From assembly GCA_019359395.1 (NCBI GenBank), contig JAHHHK010000001.1:1-64000 (forward strand): 64,000 bases of DNA, given 5' to 3'. Under the pieces are notes generated by a model that was not told the origin of the DNA, searched no databases, and saw nothing but the letters and a program-made list of their open reading frames with translations. The DNA comes from Komarekiella atlantica HA4396-MV6. Its GTDB lineage: Bacteria > Cyanobacteriota > Cyanobacteriia > Cyanobacteriales > Nostocaceae. Position numbers and translations under genes: made by a program. Shown piece after piece: positions 19,133 to 29,171 of this stretch; the stretch's first letter is position 1, and the number at the start of each line of letters is the position of its first letter.

Positions 19133-19348
19133 TTACTCTATCTGCTTGCTTTGAAGATATGCCAGTTTGCTACTAAATAGGTTAGGTTGCAATATATTAG
19201 TGCAAGCAACAACAAACAAGCTGAGTATCAAGACCGTGAGTATATAGCGATCGCTAATTTGTCTTGACACTACACTGGAAGTCTGCTCAATTGTCTGCTG
19301 ATTATTTAAGTCTTGCAGAATTTGACTGGTTTTTGTTTTAAATACCAT
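19133..19348 (-). CDS. Possible small membrane protein
   Basis: A 71-codon frame with one hydrophobic segment (YILTVLILSLFVVACTNIL) after a polar N-terminus. I do not recognise it. It lies alone in about 790 bp between two hybrid kinase genes, with no strong ribosome binding site seen. It may be a real small membrane protein or chance. Confidence 0.3.
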   Translation of the reverse strand: MVFKTKTSQILQDLNNQQTIEQTSSVVSRQISDRYILTVLILSLFVVACTNILQPNLFSSKLAYLQSKQIE

Positions 19349-19680
19349 GCTTGTAGAACTCGCATCTCACCTTGGGTAGATGTATTTAACTTAATACTTT
19401 TTGGAAGTTATCTGATTAAAAAAAGAATTTCTTCAAAATGTCTCAAACTTCAATATGGCGAGCTACTTGTAAAATTTACTTATGAGTTAAGCATCATTTT
19501 TGGCATGAAAGTGCCATAGCAATTACTAGCCCTGATCTAGCAGCAGCTTTTAATGATGAGGCTGATGAGGTATTATTAACACAGCCTTCTAGGAAAAATT
19601 CTGCGTGAATTTTCGTATGTCAGATAATCCAAATGACGAGCTAATAAGAGAGAATGTGGAGCCGCCAGAAGTTAAACTAA
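19349..19680. other. Intergenic stretch between small frame and second hybrid kinase
   Basis: AT-rich sequence with no convincing gene. A 29-codon plus-strand frame from 19617 runs into the kinase 3' end and is probably chance. No clear terminator or repeat is seen. Confidence 0.5.
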
Positions 19681-22377
19681 TTATGGCTCGCTCAAGACAT
19701 CGTTAATAGCGTGTAATAATTCGTAGAAAGTATAAGGCTTTTTCACAAATACACTGACGCCAGCGCTAGCAGCTTCGACAAGCTGGTTATTTGCCGCGAT
19801 GCCACTAATCCCAATAATTTTGACCAGTGGGTTCATTTGTTGCAGGATGCGAATAGTAGTTAACCCATCCATCGATGGCATCATCATATCCATTAACACA
19901 ACGCTGATTTTATCTTTGTGCTGGGCATACGATGAGATTGCCTCAATGCCATTACTAGCTGTTAGGGTTCTGTAGTTGTAGTCTTCTAACGAAGTTTTGG
20001 TGATCTCTAGGATAGCGGCTTCATCATCTACAACTAGAATCAGTTCTCCGTTACCGTTGGGTAATTCTAAGTTATCTGTTTGCTGCTTTGTTCTTTCTTT
20101 GACAGCGGGTAAATATACCTGAAATTTAGTACCTTTACCTACCTCGCTCTCCACGTTAATAAAACCACCGTGGTTTTTGACAATACCAATTACAGTTGGT
20201 AGACCTAGCCCTGTGCCTTTGCCCGATTCTTTAGTTGTGAAGAAGGGTTCAAAAATTCGATCCAAAATTAGTGGAGGAATACCAAATCCTGTATCGGAGA
20301 TAGTTATGACTACATAGGAACCCACATGAGCATCCAGATTCATCTTGGCAAAGTTTTCATCAACGAATAAATTTTCTGCTGAAATATACAAAGTCCCACC
20401 TTCGGGCATCGCATCACGAGCGTTAACGCATAAGTTCATTAACACCTGATGCATTTGTGTGGGGTCTGCCACTATAGTCCAGAGGTTTTGTGTAGGTAGA
20501 CTCTTACTTAGCTTGATAGATTTTGGAAATGTGCTGTTAACAATTTGCTCAATTTCCAACAGTAGGTATTCTAATTGCAAAGTAACACCCCTGCCTTCAG
20601 AACCACGTGCAAACGTCAGAATTTGCTTAACCAAATCCGCTCCTCGTTTAGAGTTCTGTTCGAGAACCTTGAGCAGTGGCTTATACCGGGCGTCGAGATT
20701 GGGAAGTTTGAGCGCCAACATTTGCGCTGAGGACATAATGGGCGTCAGGATGTTATTGAGGTCGTGGGCAATCCCCGAAGCTAGTGTACCAAGGCTTTCC
20801 AGACGTTGAGCACGGAGAAATTGGGCTTCTAATTGTTTTTTCTCGGTGATGTCGGTATCAATAATGAGGATGGATTTGGGTTGCTCTGCTTCATCGCGCA
20901 TCAGTATCAAGCGACTGGCGACGATGACTTCCTTGCCAGATCTTGTCCATTTACGCAACTCACCTTGCCACGAGCCATACTCAATTACAATCTTTTCCGC
21001 TTCTTCGAGTTGTGGCGAAATTTCTTGACGAAAAAGCTTATTAACGTTTTTTCTGTTCGCTTCTGTTGCCGAAAAGCCGTATAGCCGCTCAGCGCCTTGA
21101 TTCCAGAATAAAATTTGCTGCTCTAGAGTGCAGACAATAATCGCGTCTGTGGTGATATCGAGTAGAGCCGCTTGTTCACGGATTTTTTGTTCTGCCCATC
21201 TGCGCTCAATTGTCGTAGCCAACACATTAGCGATCGCCTGTAAAAAGTGAATATCATCTTGAGTAAACTCTCGGCGCTTGGTTGTGTGTGCGCCTAAAAC
21301 ACCAAAAGGTTGTTTCTGACTTTGGATAATGACGCTAATACCGCTGACTACTCCGTGAGCTTGCAGTAACGGTGGCCCCTTGAACCGCGTGTCTTCCCGA
21401 AGGTCGCAAACAATTACTGGCTCACTAGAAAGTAGTGTATAGCCTGCCTGCGAGTCGCTTCCTCCACCTACTATCCCATCTCCTACGAGTTCTGAGTGCC
21501 AACCGACTCCTGCTCTTAACAGTAGATTGTTGTTGTCTGGAAGCAGTTCTAAAACCTTGCTATACTCCACCTCAAGGCTTTTAGTAGTCAGAGCAACGGC
21601 TTCGTTCATTAATGCGTACAGATCTGTATCGGCTAGAGCCAATTGGCCTAATTTGGCTACGGCTGCTTGCTGGCGTGCCCGTGCTCTTAGACCCGATTCT
21701 ATCCGCTTGCGCTCAGCAAGTTCAGTTTGTACCTGCTCATACAGTTCCGATTGCTGAATGGCAATACCCACCTGCATTGCCAATTGCTGAAGAAAATCGA
21801 TTTCCCACGATTGCCATTGCCTGGATGTCTCACACTGGTTGGCAACTAATAATCCCCACAAATTTTCTCCTTGTAAGATGGGGACTGCCAGATTTGCCTT
21901 GACTTGAAACTGAGCAAGTAAATCGCGGTGGCATTCGGTAAGATCTGCTGTCTGAATATCTGCTACAGCTTGGAAGCATCCCTGTCTGTACTCCTCACCG
22001 CAAGTTTCTATGAAATAAGTGTCTTGGACTTGGGCGTTCAGAACAGAAATCCAACCCTCCGCGACTGATTCTACTACCACAGTCCCACTGTAATCTGGCT
22101 CAAAGCGATAAATAAACACTCGGTCTGCCTGTAGCAACTGTCGTACTTCAGCTACAGTTGTGCTTAGAACCTTGTTTAAATTCAAACTTTGGCGGATGCG
22201 CTGGGCAACAGCCATTACCAGTCGTTGTAGCTCAATTTGCTGTTGTAGTGATGTCTCTACACGCTGGCGATCGCTTATTTCCTGTTGCAAAATTGTGTTG
22301 GTTTTTGAAACAGCAGTACATTCCTCAATGTTTATCTCTAAATCTTCCTGAGCTTGGTGTAGTACCTCGTTGTTCAT
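19681..22377 (-). CDS. Hybrid histidine kinase with GAF-GAF-PAS sensors, first GAF likely bilin-binding
   Basis: This 898-aa soluble protein has an N-terminal coiled coil (1-50) and a first GAF domain at about 50-215. A second GAF spans about 240-395 and a PAS about 400-520. HisKA follows with His in [13 protein letters not shown], then HATPase_c ([18 protein letters not shown]). A C-terminal receiver (about 770-895) has Asp in [11 protein letters not shown]. The first GAF has the Cys-His dyad (Cys149-His150, in [17 protein letters not shown]) and the Asp119 region (QDTYF) typical of cyanobacteriochromes. This suggests covalent bilin attachment and light sensing. The receiver end resembles CheY-type response modules. 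No adjacent output gene is evident. Confidence 0.92.
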   Translation of the reverse strand: MNNEVLHQAQEDLEINIEECTAVSKTNTILQQEISDRQRVETSLQQQIELQRLVMAVAQRIRQSLNLNKVLSTTVAEVRQLLQADRVFIYRFEPDYSGTVVVESVAEGWISVLNAQVQDTYFIETCGEEYRQGCFQAVADIQTADLTECHRDLLAQFQVKANLAVPILQGENLWGLLVANQCETSRQWQSWEIDFLQQLAMQVGIAIQQSELYEQVQTELAERKRIESGLRARARQQAAVAKLGQLALADTDLYALMNEAVALTTKSLEVEYSKVLELLPDNNNLLLRAGVGWHSELVGDGIVGGGSDSQAGYTLLSSEPVIVCDLREDTRFKGPPLLQAHGVVSGISVIIQSQKQPFGVLGAHTTKRREFTQDDIHFLQAIANVLATTIERRWAEQKIREQAALLDITTDAIIVCTLEQQILFWNQGAERLYGFSATEANRKNVNKLFRQEISPQLEEAEKIVIEYGSWQGELRKWTRSGKEVIVASRLILMRDEAEQPKSILIIDTDITEKKQLEAQFLRAQRLESLGTLASGIAHDLNNILTPIMSSAQMLALKLPNLDARYKPLLKVLEQNSKRGADLVKQILTFARGSEGRGVTLQLEYLLLEIEQIVNSTFPKSIKLSKSLPTQNLWTIVADPTQMHQVLMNLCVNARDAMPEGGTLYISAENLFVDENFAKMNLDAHVGSYVVITISDTGFGIPPLILDRIFEPFFTTKESGKGTGLGLPTVIGIVKNHGGFINVESEVGKGTKFQVYLPAVKERTKQQTDNLELPNGNGELILVVDDEAAILEITKTSLEDYNYRTLTASNGIEAISSYAQHKDKISVVLMDMMMPSMDGLTTIRILQQMNPLVKIIGISGIAANNQLVEAASAGVSVFVKKPYTFYELLHAINDVLSEP

Positions 22378-22861
22378 GTGTAATATGCCTGACCTAATCT
22401 ATTAGGTTATTAATATTTTATGGCAACTACTTGTGCCTACTGACTATTGCCCATAGCCTACATTTTGTCAGAGTACACACACTTTAAATCATCCTTTGCA
22501 CAGATTATCTAACCAAAACTTAAAAATTTCTCAAGACCTCTTAAATACTATCATGGCAAAGATTTCAGATTCTTGAGCCTTTCTGGAGGGTGAGAATAAA
22601 AACATTTGGTTTAAACAAGCTGATTTTTTCGACTATTTATTGATAATACTGTCAATGATGTCGATGTTGATACCATAATAGCTTTTTTTCTCTTTCTATA
22701 GAGAGAAATATATTGTACCCACCCTAAACTTTAGACATACACACAGATAGACAATACTTCATGTTAAACTCATCCCACCCCTAAAATCATGTTGACTGTT
22801 TACTGTTGACAGTTGACTGTTAACTGATAAGTCATGTGGGTCAAGGTTTCAAGATATTTTA
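22378..22861. other. Intergenic region between hybrid kinase and DUF1400 hydrolase
   Basis: About 480 bp without a gene. It holds an AT-rich stretch with ctctttctatagagagaaa (small hairpin near 22690-22710) and a heptamer-type repeat, (t)gactgtt/tactgtt, at about 22788-22830. The promoter of the kinase gene should lie in the 22378-22480 part. Confidence 0.6.
22788..22830. repeat. Short heptamer tandem repeat (tgactgtt/ttactgt)
   Basis: Imperfect repeats of a 7-base unit (gttgactgtttactgttgac and following). This is the STRR class common in heterocystous cyanobacteria. A longer array with the same core is at 26048-26110. Confidence 0.7.
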
Positions 22862-24508
22862 TTATTTGTCAACAAATTCTTTCACCACTGCCATAGCATC
22901 AGGGGGAATCTGCGTAATGATCCGAAATGGAAATACCGCAGTTGAAGCAAACTGAGCATAATCTGGTGTGAGAAAAATAGCGTAGTTTTTAGCCTCTGGA
23001 GTCATTTGTGCAGAGAATGCCAATGCTATAGCTTTTAGAAATTGGCGAACATCGGTTGCTTGTTCACCCACGATTTCGCCACCACTAAAAGGTGTATTTG
23101 GTTGTCCTGCCTGATCCAAGGTAGTACTGGGGTCTTTTACACTCAGATGAGTACCCCCAAGTATACCAACCAGCCATTTAGGTGATGAAATTTTATTAAA
23201 TGCTACAATTTGCTCAGTTAAAGCTGGGGTACTTTTATCTGCGGAACTTGCCAAAATTAGGGTGGGGATTTGTAGCTTGGTTAAACCTGTTTCGCCAAAC
23301 ATTAGAGAAGTTGTCGGACTCAGAGCGATCGCTTGTTTGATCCGAGTATCCCGAAGTTGATAGTTATCTTCTGGCAATTCTTGAGCAACGCACTGGATGG
23401 TTTCCCCAAAACTCAAAATAGACAAGTTATCCTTGCAACGTTGTTTGAGACGTTTTAGTTGTAACTCGGCTCCAGCAATTGCTAAGGCTGTACCACCACC
23501 AAAAGAATAGCCAATGACCATTGCGTTATTGGTTGCAAGTTTTCCTTGAAGGGGGTTTTTAGCTGTTTGGTTAAGTTTTTCGAGTTCATCGAGGACAAAA
23601 CTAATATCTTTTGGACGATCTAAGAACTCTTGAGGCTGCAAAAACCTTGTCTTACCTTGGATTGCTAAGTCGGTACTTGTCCCATTGCTACCAGGATGTT
23701 CTAAAGCTGCGAACACATAACCATGAGATGCTAAATGTTCTGCTAGGTAACGCAAGTCTGTACGGTTTGATCCCATCCCGTGAGAGTAGACAATTACGGG
23801 TTTATTGAGAGTTGCAGCAGTTGACCAGTAAATATCAACAGGAATTTTGCGTTGGCGCTTTTGGTCATTTAGGTTTAATTTGAGTATCTGTACTTGAGCA
23901 CTTCCTGGTTGGCTGGGATCAAAAGGGAAAGAAATCTGCGGTTGTCTGGGATCAAGTTGGGGAGCAATTGTCAGCATAAACTGCTGAGTGCGCCAAAAAG
24001 CCGTATTCAAACTCCCTGAAACCATGAAAGCCTGTGGCAAATTAATTTCCAGGCGTTGACTGGGATAAGCGGCGATAAAACTTAGTACGGAAAGACCTTG
24101 AGGTGCAGTAGAGCCTAATACTAATCCTGCTCTGAGTGCTTGTACGCCGGCTTTGTCCTTTCGGGCTATGGCTGTGGATATGTCGTTGAGAATTGTTGTG
24201 CCAATTTGAGTATTAAGTAATCTGTTAATGGTAACAACATTTATTGGTAGTCTCATCCTCAGCGCTCCCAAGAAAAAGCGGCGTTGTTCTGGCGATAATC
24301 TCTGGGTGAAAAGTTCTAAACCTGGAGGAAATTCTCCAGTTTCCGCCGCTTTTTGCAATTCGGCAAGGGAGATGGATTCTGCAAATAGACCAAAACGCAC
24401 CACAACCGTGTCAGCCGCTTGTGCAGAGGTATTGGCCCCAAAAAACTGTGTGAGAGCTACGGTAAACAAGACCGCAAATATTTTTAGACTTATCCAATTT
24501 ATTTGCAT
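22862..24508 (-). CDS. Exported alpha/beta hydrolase with N-terminal DUF1400 domain
   Basis: This 548-aa protein has a signal peptide (FAVLFTVALTQFFGANTSAQA). A DUF1400 domain follows (about residues 35-130, beginning VVVRFGLFAESISLAELQ), a cyanobacterial feature. Then comes an alpha/beta hydrolase with the oxyanion-type YSHGMGSNRTD and nucleophile elbow GYSFGGG (Ser). A later Asp (SSADKSTP) and His (GGTHLSV) could complete the triad. It is probably a periplasmic or secreted esterase or lipase, with unknown substrate. It stands alone. Confidence 0.88.
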   Translation of the reverse strand: MQINWISLKIFAVLFTVALTQFFGANTSAQAADTVVVRFGLFAESISLAELQKAAETGEFPPGLELFTQRLSPEQRRFFLGALRMRLPINVVTINRLLNTQIGTTILNDISTAIARKDKAGVQALRAGLVLGSTAPQGLSVLSFIAAYPSQRLEINLPQAFMVSGSLNTAFWRTQQFMLTIAPQLDPRQPQISFPFDPSQPGSAQVQILKLNLNDQKRQRKIPVDIYWSTAATLNKPVIVYSHGMGSNRTDLRYLAEHLASHGYVFAALEHPGSNGTSTDLAIQGKTRFLQPQEFLDRPKDISFVLDELEKLNQTAKNPLQGKLATNNAMVIGYSFGGGTALAIAGAELQLKRLKQRCKDNLSILSFGETIQCVAQELPEDNYQLRDTRIKQAIALSPTTSLMFGETGLTKLQIPTLILASSADKSTPALTEQIVAFNKISSPKWLVGILGGTHLSVKDPSTTLDQAGQPNTPFSGGEIVGEQATDVRQFLKAIALAFSAQMTPEAKNYAIFLTPDYAQFASTAVFPFRIITQIPPDAMAVVKEFVDK

Positions 24509-24828
24509 AAATAGCTACAATAATTGATACTTACGGGAATATAGCGGATATTTGTGTATTTAGCTACTCTAAAGGTGGAAATAGAGCAACTGCGTATGCG
24601 ATATGTATTTTCAGGTGCGATCGCCTACAATTACGATTTGGTCTGATTCAAAGAATGATGCAATACGTGTCAAAACTGGGATTGCAGATATATCTAGAGT
24701 TTTCTGTGTATACTGTTGGTCAAAGGTACGAATTCCCCTGTGATCATTACCTAAACTGGTAGCTTCGCTAGCCTTTGCTAAGAAGCCGAAAGTGCTCTCA
24801 CTAAGCAACGAACAATTTGTAGATCCGA

Positions 24829-25641
24829 CTAACAATTCTGTTGATTGTCTTTATTCTGATTTAGCTGTGTCTTTCTCCAGACTTGGGGCGTTGTCCCGTG
24901 ATGTTGGCGAAACTGACGGAAGAAATGAACGCTATTGTGATATCCTGCTTTAATAGCAATATCCTCTACTGTTTCGGAAGTAAAAAGCAGTAAGTAACGT
25001 GCTGCTGCCATGCGGCGTTCAATAATCCAGCCTTGTACCGTTTTTCCTGTTTGGCGTCGCACAAGATTAGCCAAGTAAGCCGAGGAGTAACCAACTTCCT
25101 GGGCGATATCACCGAGGGTAATCGGTTGCTGATAATTACTTTCAATAAAATGAAAGACTTTGTTTAGGAAGTTAGATGGAAATATCGAGTTACAGTCACT
25201 CAGGTTTATAGCATCAGCAGATAGTTGATCTGTGGCTGGTTGGAACGGTGCAGTGTAGCACTGCCGGAGGGTAGCTCGTTTTTTGATACAGGCTGCGATC
25301 GCCCCTAGCAACTCCTCTAACGTGCAGGGCTTAGTGAGATAGTCATCCGCTCCTAATTCCATACCTTTACGTATATCAGAACGAGTCGTTCTCACAGTGA
25401 CAAAAATCAAAGGAATAATCGCTGTAGAATAGTTTTGGCGTAGTTCTTTAAGGATGGAGTAACCATCAAGTTCCGGTACCATAATTTCGCAAATAATCAA
25501 GTCCGGCAAATATTGCTGTGCTTTCAGAAGACCAATAAGACCGTTTTCAGCACCAATAGCACTGAAACCTTCATACTCAAGTGCTTCTATAAAAAGGCTT
25601 CGAGTTTGTGCTGCATCTTCAATGACCAGAATTTTTTTCAC
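24829..25641 (-). CDS. AraC-family response regulator with Glu at the phospho-acceptor position
   Basis: This 270-aa protein starts with a GTG at 25641 (MKKILVIEDAAQTR). The receiver domain (about 1-120) has the acidic pocket, a Thr (FVTVRTT) and the Lys (YLTKPC), but Glu52 replaces the usual Asp (IICEIMVPELDGY). A C-terminal AraC helix-turn-helix pair (about 165-265) contains GDIAQEVGYSSAYLANLVRR and DIAIKAGYHNSVHFFRQFR. It should bind DNA as a transcription factor. With Glu instead of Asp it may be permanently in an active-like state. No adjacent kinase. Target genes are unknown. Confidence 0.92.
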   Translation of the reverse strand: MKKILVIEDAAQTRSLFIEALEYEGFSAIGAENGLIGLLKAQQYLPDLIICEIMVPELDGYSILKELRQNYSTAIIPLIFVTVRTTRSDIRKGMELGADDYLTKPCTLEELLGAIAACIKKRATLRQCYTAPFQPATDQLSADAINLSDCNSIFPSNFLNKVFHFIESNYQQPITLGDIAQEVGYSSAYLANLVRRQTGKTVQGWIIERRMAAARYLLLFTSETVEDIAIKAGYHNSVHFFRQFRQHHGTTPQVWRKTQLNQNKDNQQNC

Positions 25642-26114
25642 AGTCTATTATGCCATCTAGAAATGGTTAGCTCATCAATTAATCAATCAGAAACAGCATT
25701 TATACGCAAAATAGAAAATTTTTATATCCTAGGATAGATATTTGTGTGCCTTGGCTTGATTAGTCGAAAAAAGAGCCGAAGACTCAATACTTTCCCTTAC
25801 AAACCCTCAGAACCTCCCTTATGAGAATGGTAAACTCCAAATCGCAGAAGGACGCAAAACCTTTTAGAGCTTTTTTTACAAAAATTGGTATTTAAAACCA
25901 CAAAAAAAGACTTGATTCTCATCTAACTTTAATTACTGTCATTAGCTTCTAAAATTAGGCGCGAGCACTTCCAACTGAAAACTAATAACCCAAAGTCGAT
26001 TAATCGCAAGCGCTATCAAGCGGGTTTAAATCCCTCACCATACCCCTTAATAACTGTTTACTATTTACCGTTTACCGTTTACTCTTTACTGTTTACTGTT
26101 TACTGTTTGGTTTT
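25642..26114. other. Intergenic region with heptamer repeats
   Basis: About 470 bp between the AraC-type regulator (-) and a small exported protein (+), so both promoters should lie here. No gene was recognised. The last 65 bases hold a heptamer repeat array that abuts the start of the next gene. Confidence 0.6.
26048..26110. repeat. Heptamer tandem repeat array (gtttact/gtttacc)
   Basis: About eight 7-base units (ctgtttactatttaccgttt and following) end four bases before the start codon at 26115. They replace any normal ribosome binding site. It is the same family as 22788-22830. Confidence 0.85.
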
Positions 26115-26558
26115 ATGCGTCGCCAATTTACTTTTATTTTAATTTTGCTGCTCTCACTCAGCATTATTACACTGTGGTGGCCTATAAATGATTCTGATTG
26201 TAACTCTGAGGCTTTTCTATCATCAAACACCAAAAAATTTCAAGTCCAAGCTACTAAAGTTGTTGTTCAACCTTGGCATGGAAAACATCAAGTGTATGGT
26301 ATTTTTATAGTTCCTAATGAATACAAACAAACTCCATTTTTTGTACTAACAGTTATAGGTGCTGGCAACCACTGTTCAAGACCATTTGGCTACAGCCAGA
26401 ATTTTGATGACATATTTGCTGAGCCGGGAACCCACTTGGTGAGGGACTTTGTTAGAACTCGCACTGCTTTGCGGCTTATTCTCCAAGGTTTATACTTTCA
26501 ACTCAATGATAAACAAAACTGGACTTTAACCTTTCCTGAATCTAAAGATAGGAGATAG
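26115..26558 (+). CDS. Hypothetical exported or membrane-anchored protein
   Basis: This 147-aa protein has an N-terminal hydrophobic segment (FTFILILLLSLSIITLWW) after MRRQ, fitting a signal anchor, then a globular part with two or three Cys. I do not recognise the family. The start codon follows a heptamer repeat array with no Shine-Dalgarno, so the 5' end is uncertain. Confidence 0.6.
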   Translation: MRRQFTFILILLLSLSIITLWWPINDSDCNSEAFLSSNTKKFQVQATKVVVQPWHGKHQVYGIFIVPNEYKQTPFFVLTVIGAGNHCSRPFGYSQNFDDIFAEPGTHLVRDFVRTRTALRLILQGLYFQLNDKQNWTLTFPESKDRR

Positions 26559-26579
26559 GAGTCATTTGTCATTAATTAT

Positions 26580-26720
26580 TCTCTCCCCTTGCTCCTCTGC
26601 CCCTCTGCCCCCCGGTAACAGAGCGGCTTGTGCCTAGCGTTCGCGTAGCGTCTCGTAGAGAAGTCGAGATAAGCCGAAGTACTGCCCCCTGCCTCCCTTA
26701 CTCCCCAACTCCTCCCTTTC
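26580..26720. repeat. Low-complexity C-rich stretch with inserted palindromic repeat
   Basis: A ctcccctgcccc-type stretch is split by a GC-rich palindromic repeat (gcctagcgttcgcgtagcgt and following, about 26628-26682). This kind of dispersed repeat also occurs near 4870 and 52000. It has no coding function. Confidence 0.6.
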
Positions 26721-26723
26721 AAG

Positions 26724-27785
26724 TCAAGTTGATGGTTGAGTTTCCAAAACTTTATTCTGTTCTAATAATGCGGTAGTAGCGTTTACTACAATCTGGGCTG
26801 CTCCCCTAAAAAACGATCGCTCTATGGTAGCTGGGATATCACTAGGTTGATGATAGTGAGGAGTACGCAGATTCGCAGTATCAGTTACCAGTACTGCACC
26901 CACTCCTTGATACCAAAATGGTGCATGGTCACTGCGTAAGGTATCAGGTGCTAGTAAACCTTTAAGAGGAATGGGCAACGTTAAGACTGGTGGAAGATTT
27001 GATCCCTCTTTATTTAAAGCAGTTAGGGGGATCATCTGTGAATTTTGAAAGGCATTCAGTAAAGGCAAATGTTCTGTATCACCAACTACTGCTAAAAAGT
27101 CACCCTTGTCGCTGGGTGGAGTAACAGATAATCCAACAGGATACTGCTGGCATCCAGCTGTGTAACAAGCATATCCTACCATATCCATGACAATTACCCC
27201 GCGCAGGTTTTGCAAGCGTGTTTTCTTGCTCACAAAAGCTTTGCTACCCAAAAGTCCTGCTTCTTCTTTGTCGAAAAAAGCTAACTGCAAAGTCCGTGGC
27301 GTTGGACGTGAACCGAAAAGTCGGGCAACTTCCAACACCACAGCCACACCACTGGCGTTATCATCAGCACCGGGAGAAGAAGCAACAGTGTCATAATGCG
27401 CTGCTACAAGAATAGCTCCAGCTGCTTTGTCTGTTCCTAAACGTTCGGCAAAGATGTTAACACCTTCAGAGAAGTTTTCTAGCTTGGGTTTCCAGCCTAA
27501 TTTTCTCAGTTCAGTTGTAATATAAGTACGAGTACGCGATCGCTCTGCTGTCGTATAACGTTGAAAATTCAACTTTTCAATGTGAGGTACTAATTGTTCA
27601 GCAGATACTTGCGGCGCAATCTTCACTTTCTGCAACTCTGGCTGTGGTTGAGCTGTTTCTACTGGAATACTCTCAACAATTTCTGGCGGGGAATGCTGAA
27701 ATAACCCACTAAGTGCAATACCCTTACTACCCACTACAGCAATTGCCATTAGCACCAACAGCATCAGCCAAATCCATTTTTTCAT
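26724..27785 (-). CDS. M28 family zinc aminopeptidase, membrane-anchored or exported
   Basis: This 353-aa protein starts with a signal anchor (WIWLMLLVLMAIAVVG). The M28 metal ligands are visible in order: His-Asp in VAAHYDTV, Asp in PGADDNASG, the Glu pair in FDKEEAGLLG, Asp in IVMDMVGY, and a final His in RSDHAPFW. The family hydrolyses peptides with two Zn ions, typically outside the cytoplasm. The protein may process periplasmic peptides or be a glutaminyl-cyclase-like relative. It stands alone. Confidence 0.92.
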   Translation of the reverse strand: MKKWIWLMLLVLMAIAVVGSKGIALSGLFQHSPPEIVESIPVETAQPQPELQKVKIAPQVSAEQLVPHIEKLNFQRYTTAERSRTRTYITTELRKLGWKPKLENFSEGVNIFAERLGTDKAAGAILVAAHYDTVASSPGADDNASGVAVVLEVARLFGSRPTPRTLQLAFFDKEEAGLLGSKAFVSKKTRLQNLRGVIVMDMVGYACYTAGCQQYPVGLSVTPPSDKGDFLAVVGDTEHLPLLNAFQNSQMIPLTALNKEGSNLPPVLTLPIPLKGLLAPDTLRSDHAPFWYQGVGAVLVTDTANLRTPHYHQPSDIPATIERSFFRGAAQIVVNATTALLEQNKVLETQPST

Positions 27786-27947
27786 GTGAATTTCTCTCTG
27801 TCTCCCAGACTTAGGCTAACGTAAACACCAAGTTTGACGGTTTGTCTTTTGACAAAGTTAAAAACTTGGCTTAAAGTTCCGCATGAAATCAATATCAAAG
27901 AACCTGCGAACAGTAATCCCAGACATCAGGGTAAATAAATAGGTAAT

Positions 27948-29171
27948 ATGCTAGATTTGTCGCTGATCACGATCCTGGGGTTCCTGGGCAGTTTCGGACA
28001 TTGCTTTGGGATGTGTGGCCCCTTAACAGTGGCGTTTTCTCTTTCTCAACAGCAGAAAACACCCAATTGGCGACAGCAATTAAAATTTCACACCCTGCTA
28101 AATCTGGGGCGGATGTTGAGCTATGCTCTAGTCGGTGCTGGCATTGGCGCACTGGGTTCAGTACTAGTGGAAGGTGGACAGCTAGCGGGTGTTGGCAGCG
28201 ATTTACGCCGTTGGATGGCAATTATTACTGGTGTAATGCTGATTTGGTTTGGGTTAGGACAAGTCAAGCCTGAGTTATTACCACGTATTCCTGTGTTACA
28301 TCCGTTATTGCAAGGCAGTTTACACAATCGCCTGAGTGCGGGAATGGTCAAGCTTTCCTTAAAAACCAGATGGTGGACGCCAGCGCTCTTGGGTATGACT
28401 TGGGGTTTGATGCCCTGTGGTTTTCTGTATGCTGCCCAGATTAAAGCTGCTGAAACTGGCAATTTGTTGATGGGTGCGGCAACTATGCTGGCTTTTGGCT
28501 TAGGAACCTTGCCCACTATGTTAGGTGTAGGCGTCTCTACGTCATTGGTAAATAAAGACAGGCGTAGTCAATTGTTTCAGTTAGGCGGCTGGGTTACTAT
28601 CATCATTGGTGTCATCACTTTGCTGCGGACTGGTGACACAATGGTAGACTACACCGGGCACGCTGCTTTAATTTGCTTGATTATGGCGCTAATTGCTCGT
28701 CCTATAAGTAAGTTGTGGGCGTCGCCCCTGCGTTATCGCCGTGCTCTGGGAGTGGGAGCTTTTGTACTTTCTGTGGTTCATACCAGCCACATGCTGGAAC
28801 ACTCATTGCAATGGAATTTTGCCGCCTTCTTTTTCTTGCCGCCAGAGTTTCAGTGGGGCATGGCTGCGGGTGCTGTAGCATTGATATTAATGACCCCCCC
28901 TGCTTTCACAAGTGTGGAATCTTTGCAGAAATCTTTGGGCAAGCGTTGGCGACAAATTCATCTATTAGGTGTGCCAGCTTTGCTCTTGAGTGCCATTCAT
29001 GCTGTACTAATTGGTTCCCATTACTTGGGTTCCTTACAATCAAATTGGGGGAATAAATTAGCGGCAGTGCTGATGGGAATTGTCACCCTTGGTGTCTTGC
29101 TAGTCCGTTCGCGCTTGTTTTGGTCAAAATTAACTCTAGAAAAGTTTTATGTCCCCCCAAAATCCCAGTAA
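27948..29171 (+). CDS. Membrane protein: TauE/SafE (UreH-like) domain fused to a ferric-reductase-like domain
   Basis: This 407-aa protein begins with the HCxGMCGP motif (FGHCFGMCGPLTVAF) of the UreH/SafE-type transmembrane family (about residues 1-235). The C-terminal half (about 245-400) looks like a ferric reductase or MsrQ-type heme-binding helix bundle, with His residues in VVHTSHMLEHSL and RQIHLLGV...SAIHAVLIGSHYLG. That layout suggests metal or electron handling in the membrane. The next gene overlaps by 23 bp, so they form an operon. The domain assignment of the second half is by eye. Confidence 0.8.
   Translation: MLDLSLITILGFLGSFGHCFGMCGPLTVAFSLSQQQKTPNWRQQLKFHTLLNLGRMLSYALVGAGIGALGSVLVEGGQLAGVGSDLRRWMAIITGVMLIWFGLGQVKPELLPRIPVLHPLLQGSLHNRLSAGMVKLSLKTRWWTPALLGMTWGLMPCGFLYAAQIKAAETGNLLMGAATMLAFGLGTLPTMLGVGVSTSLVNKDRRSQLFQLGGWVTIIIGVITLLRTGDTMVDYTGHAALICLIMALIARPISKLWASPLRYRRALGVGAFVLSVVHTSHMLEHSLQWNFAAFFFLPPEFQWGMAAGAVALILMTPPAFTSVESLQKSLGKRWRQIHLLGVPALLLSAIHAVLIGSHYLGSLQSNWGNKLAAVLMGIVTLGVLLVRSRLFWSKLTLEKFYVPPKSQ

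Noticed and set aside
24611-24835. 74-codon minus-strand frame after the AraC-type regulator
   Set aside because: TTG start overlapping the upstream stop, no recognisable domain and no repeat of known proteins. It is probably chance.
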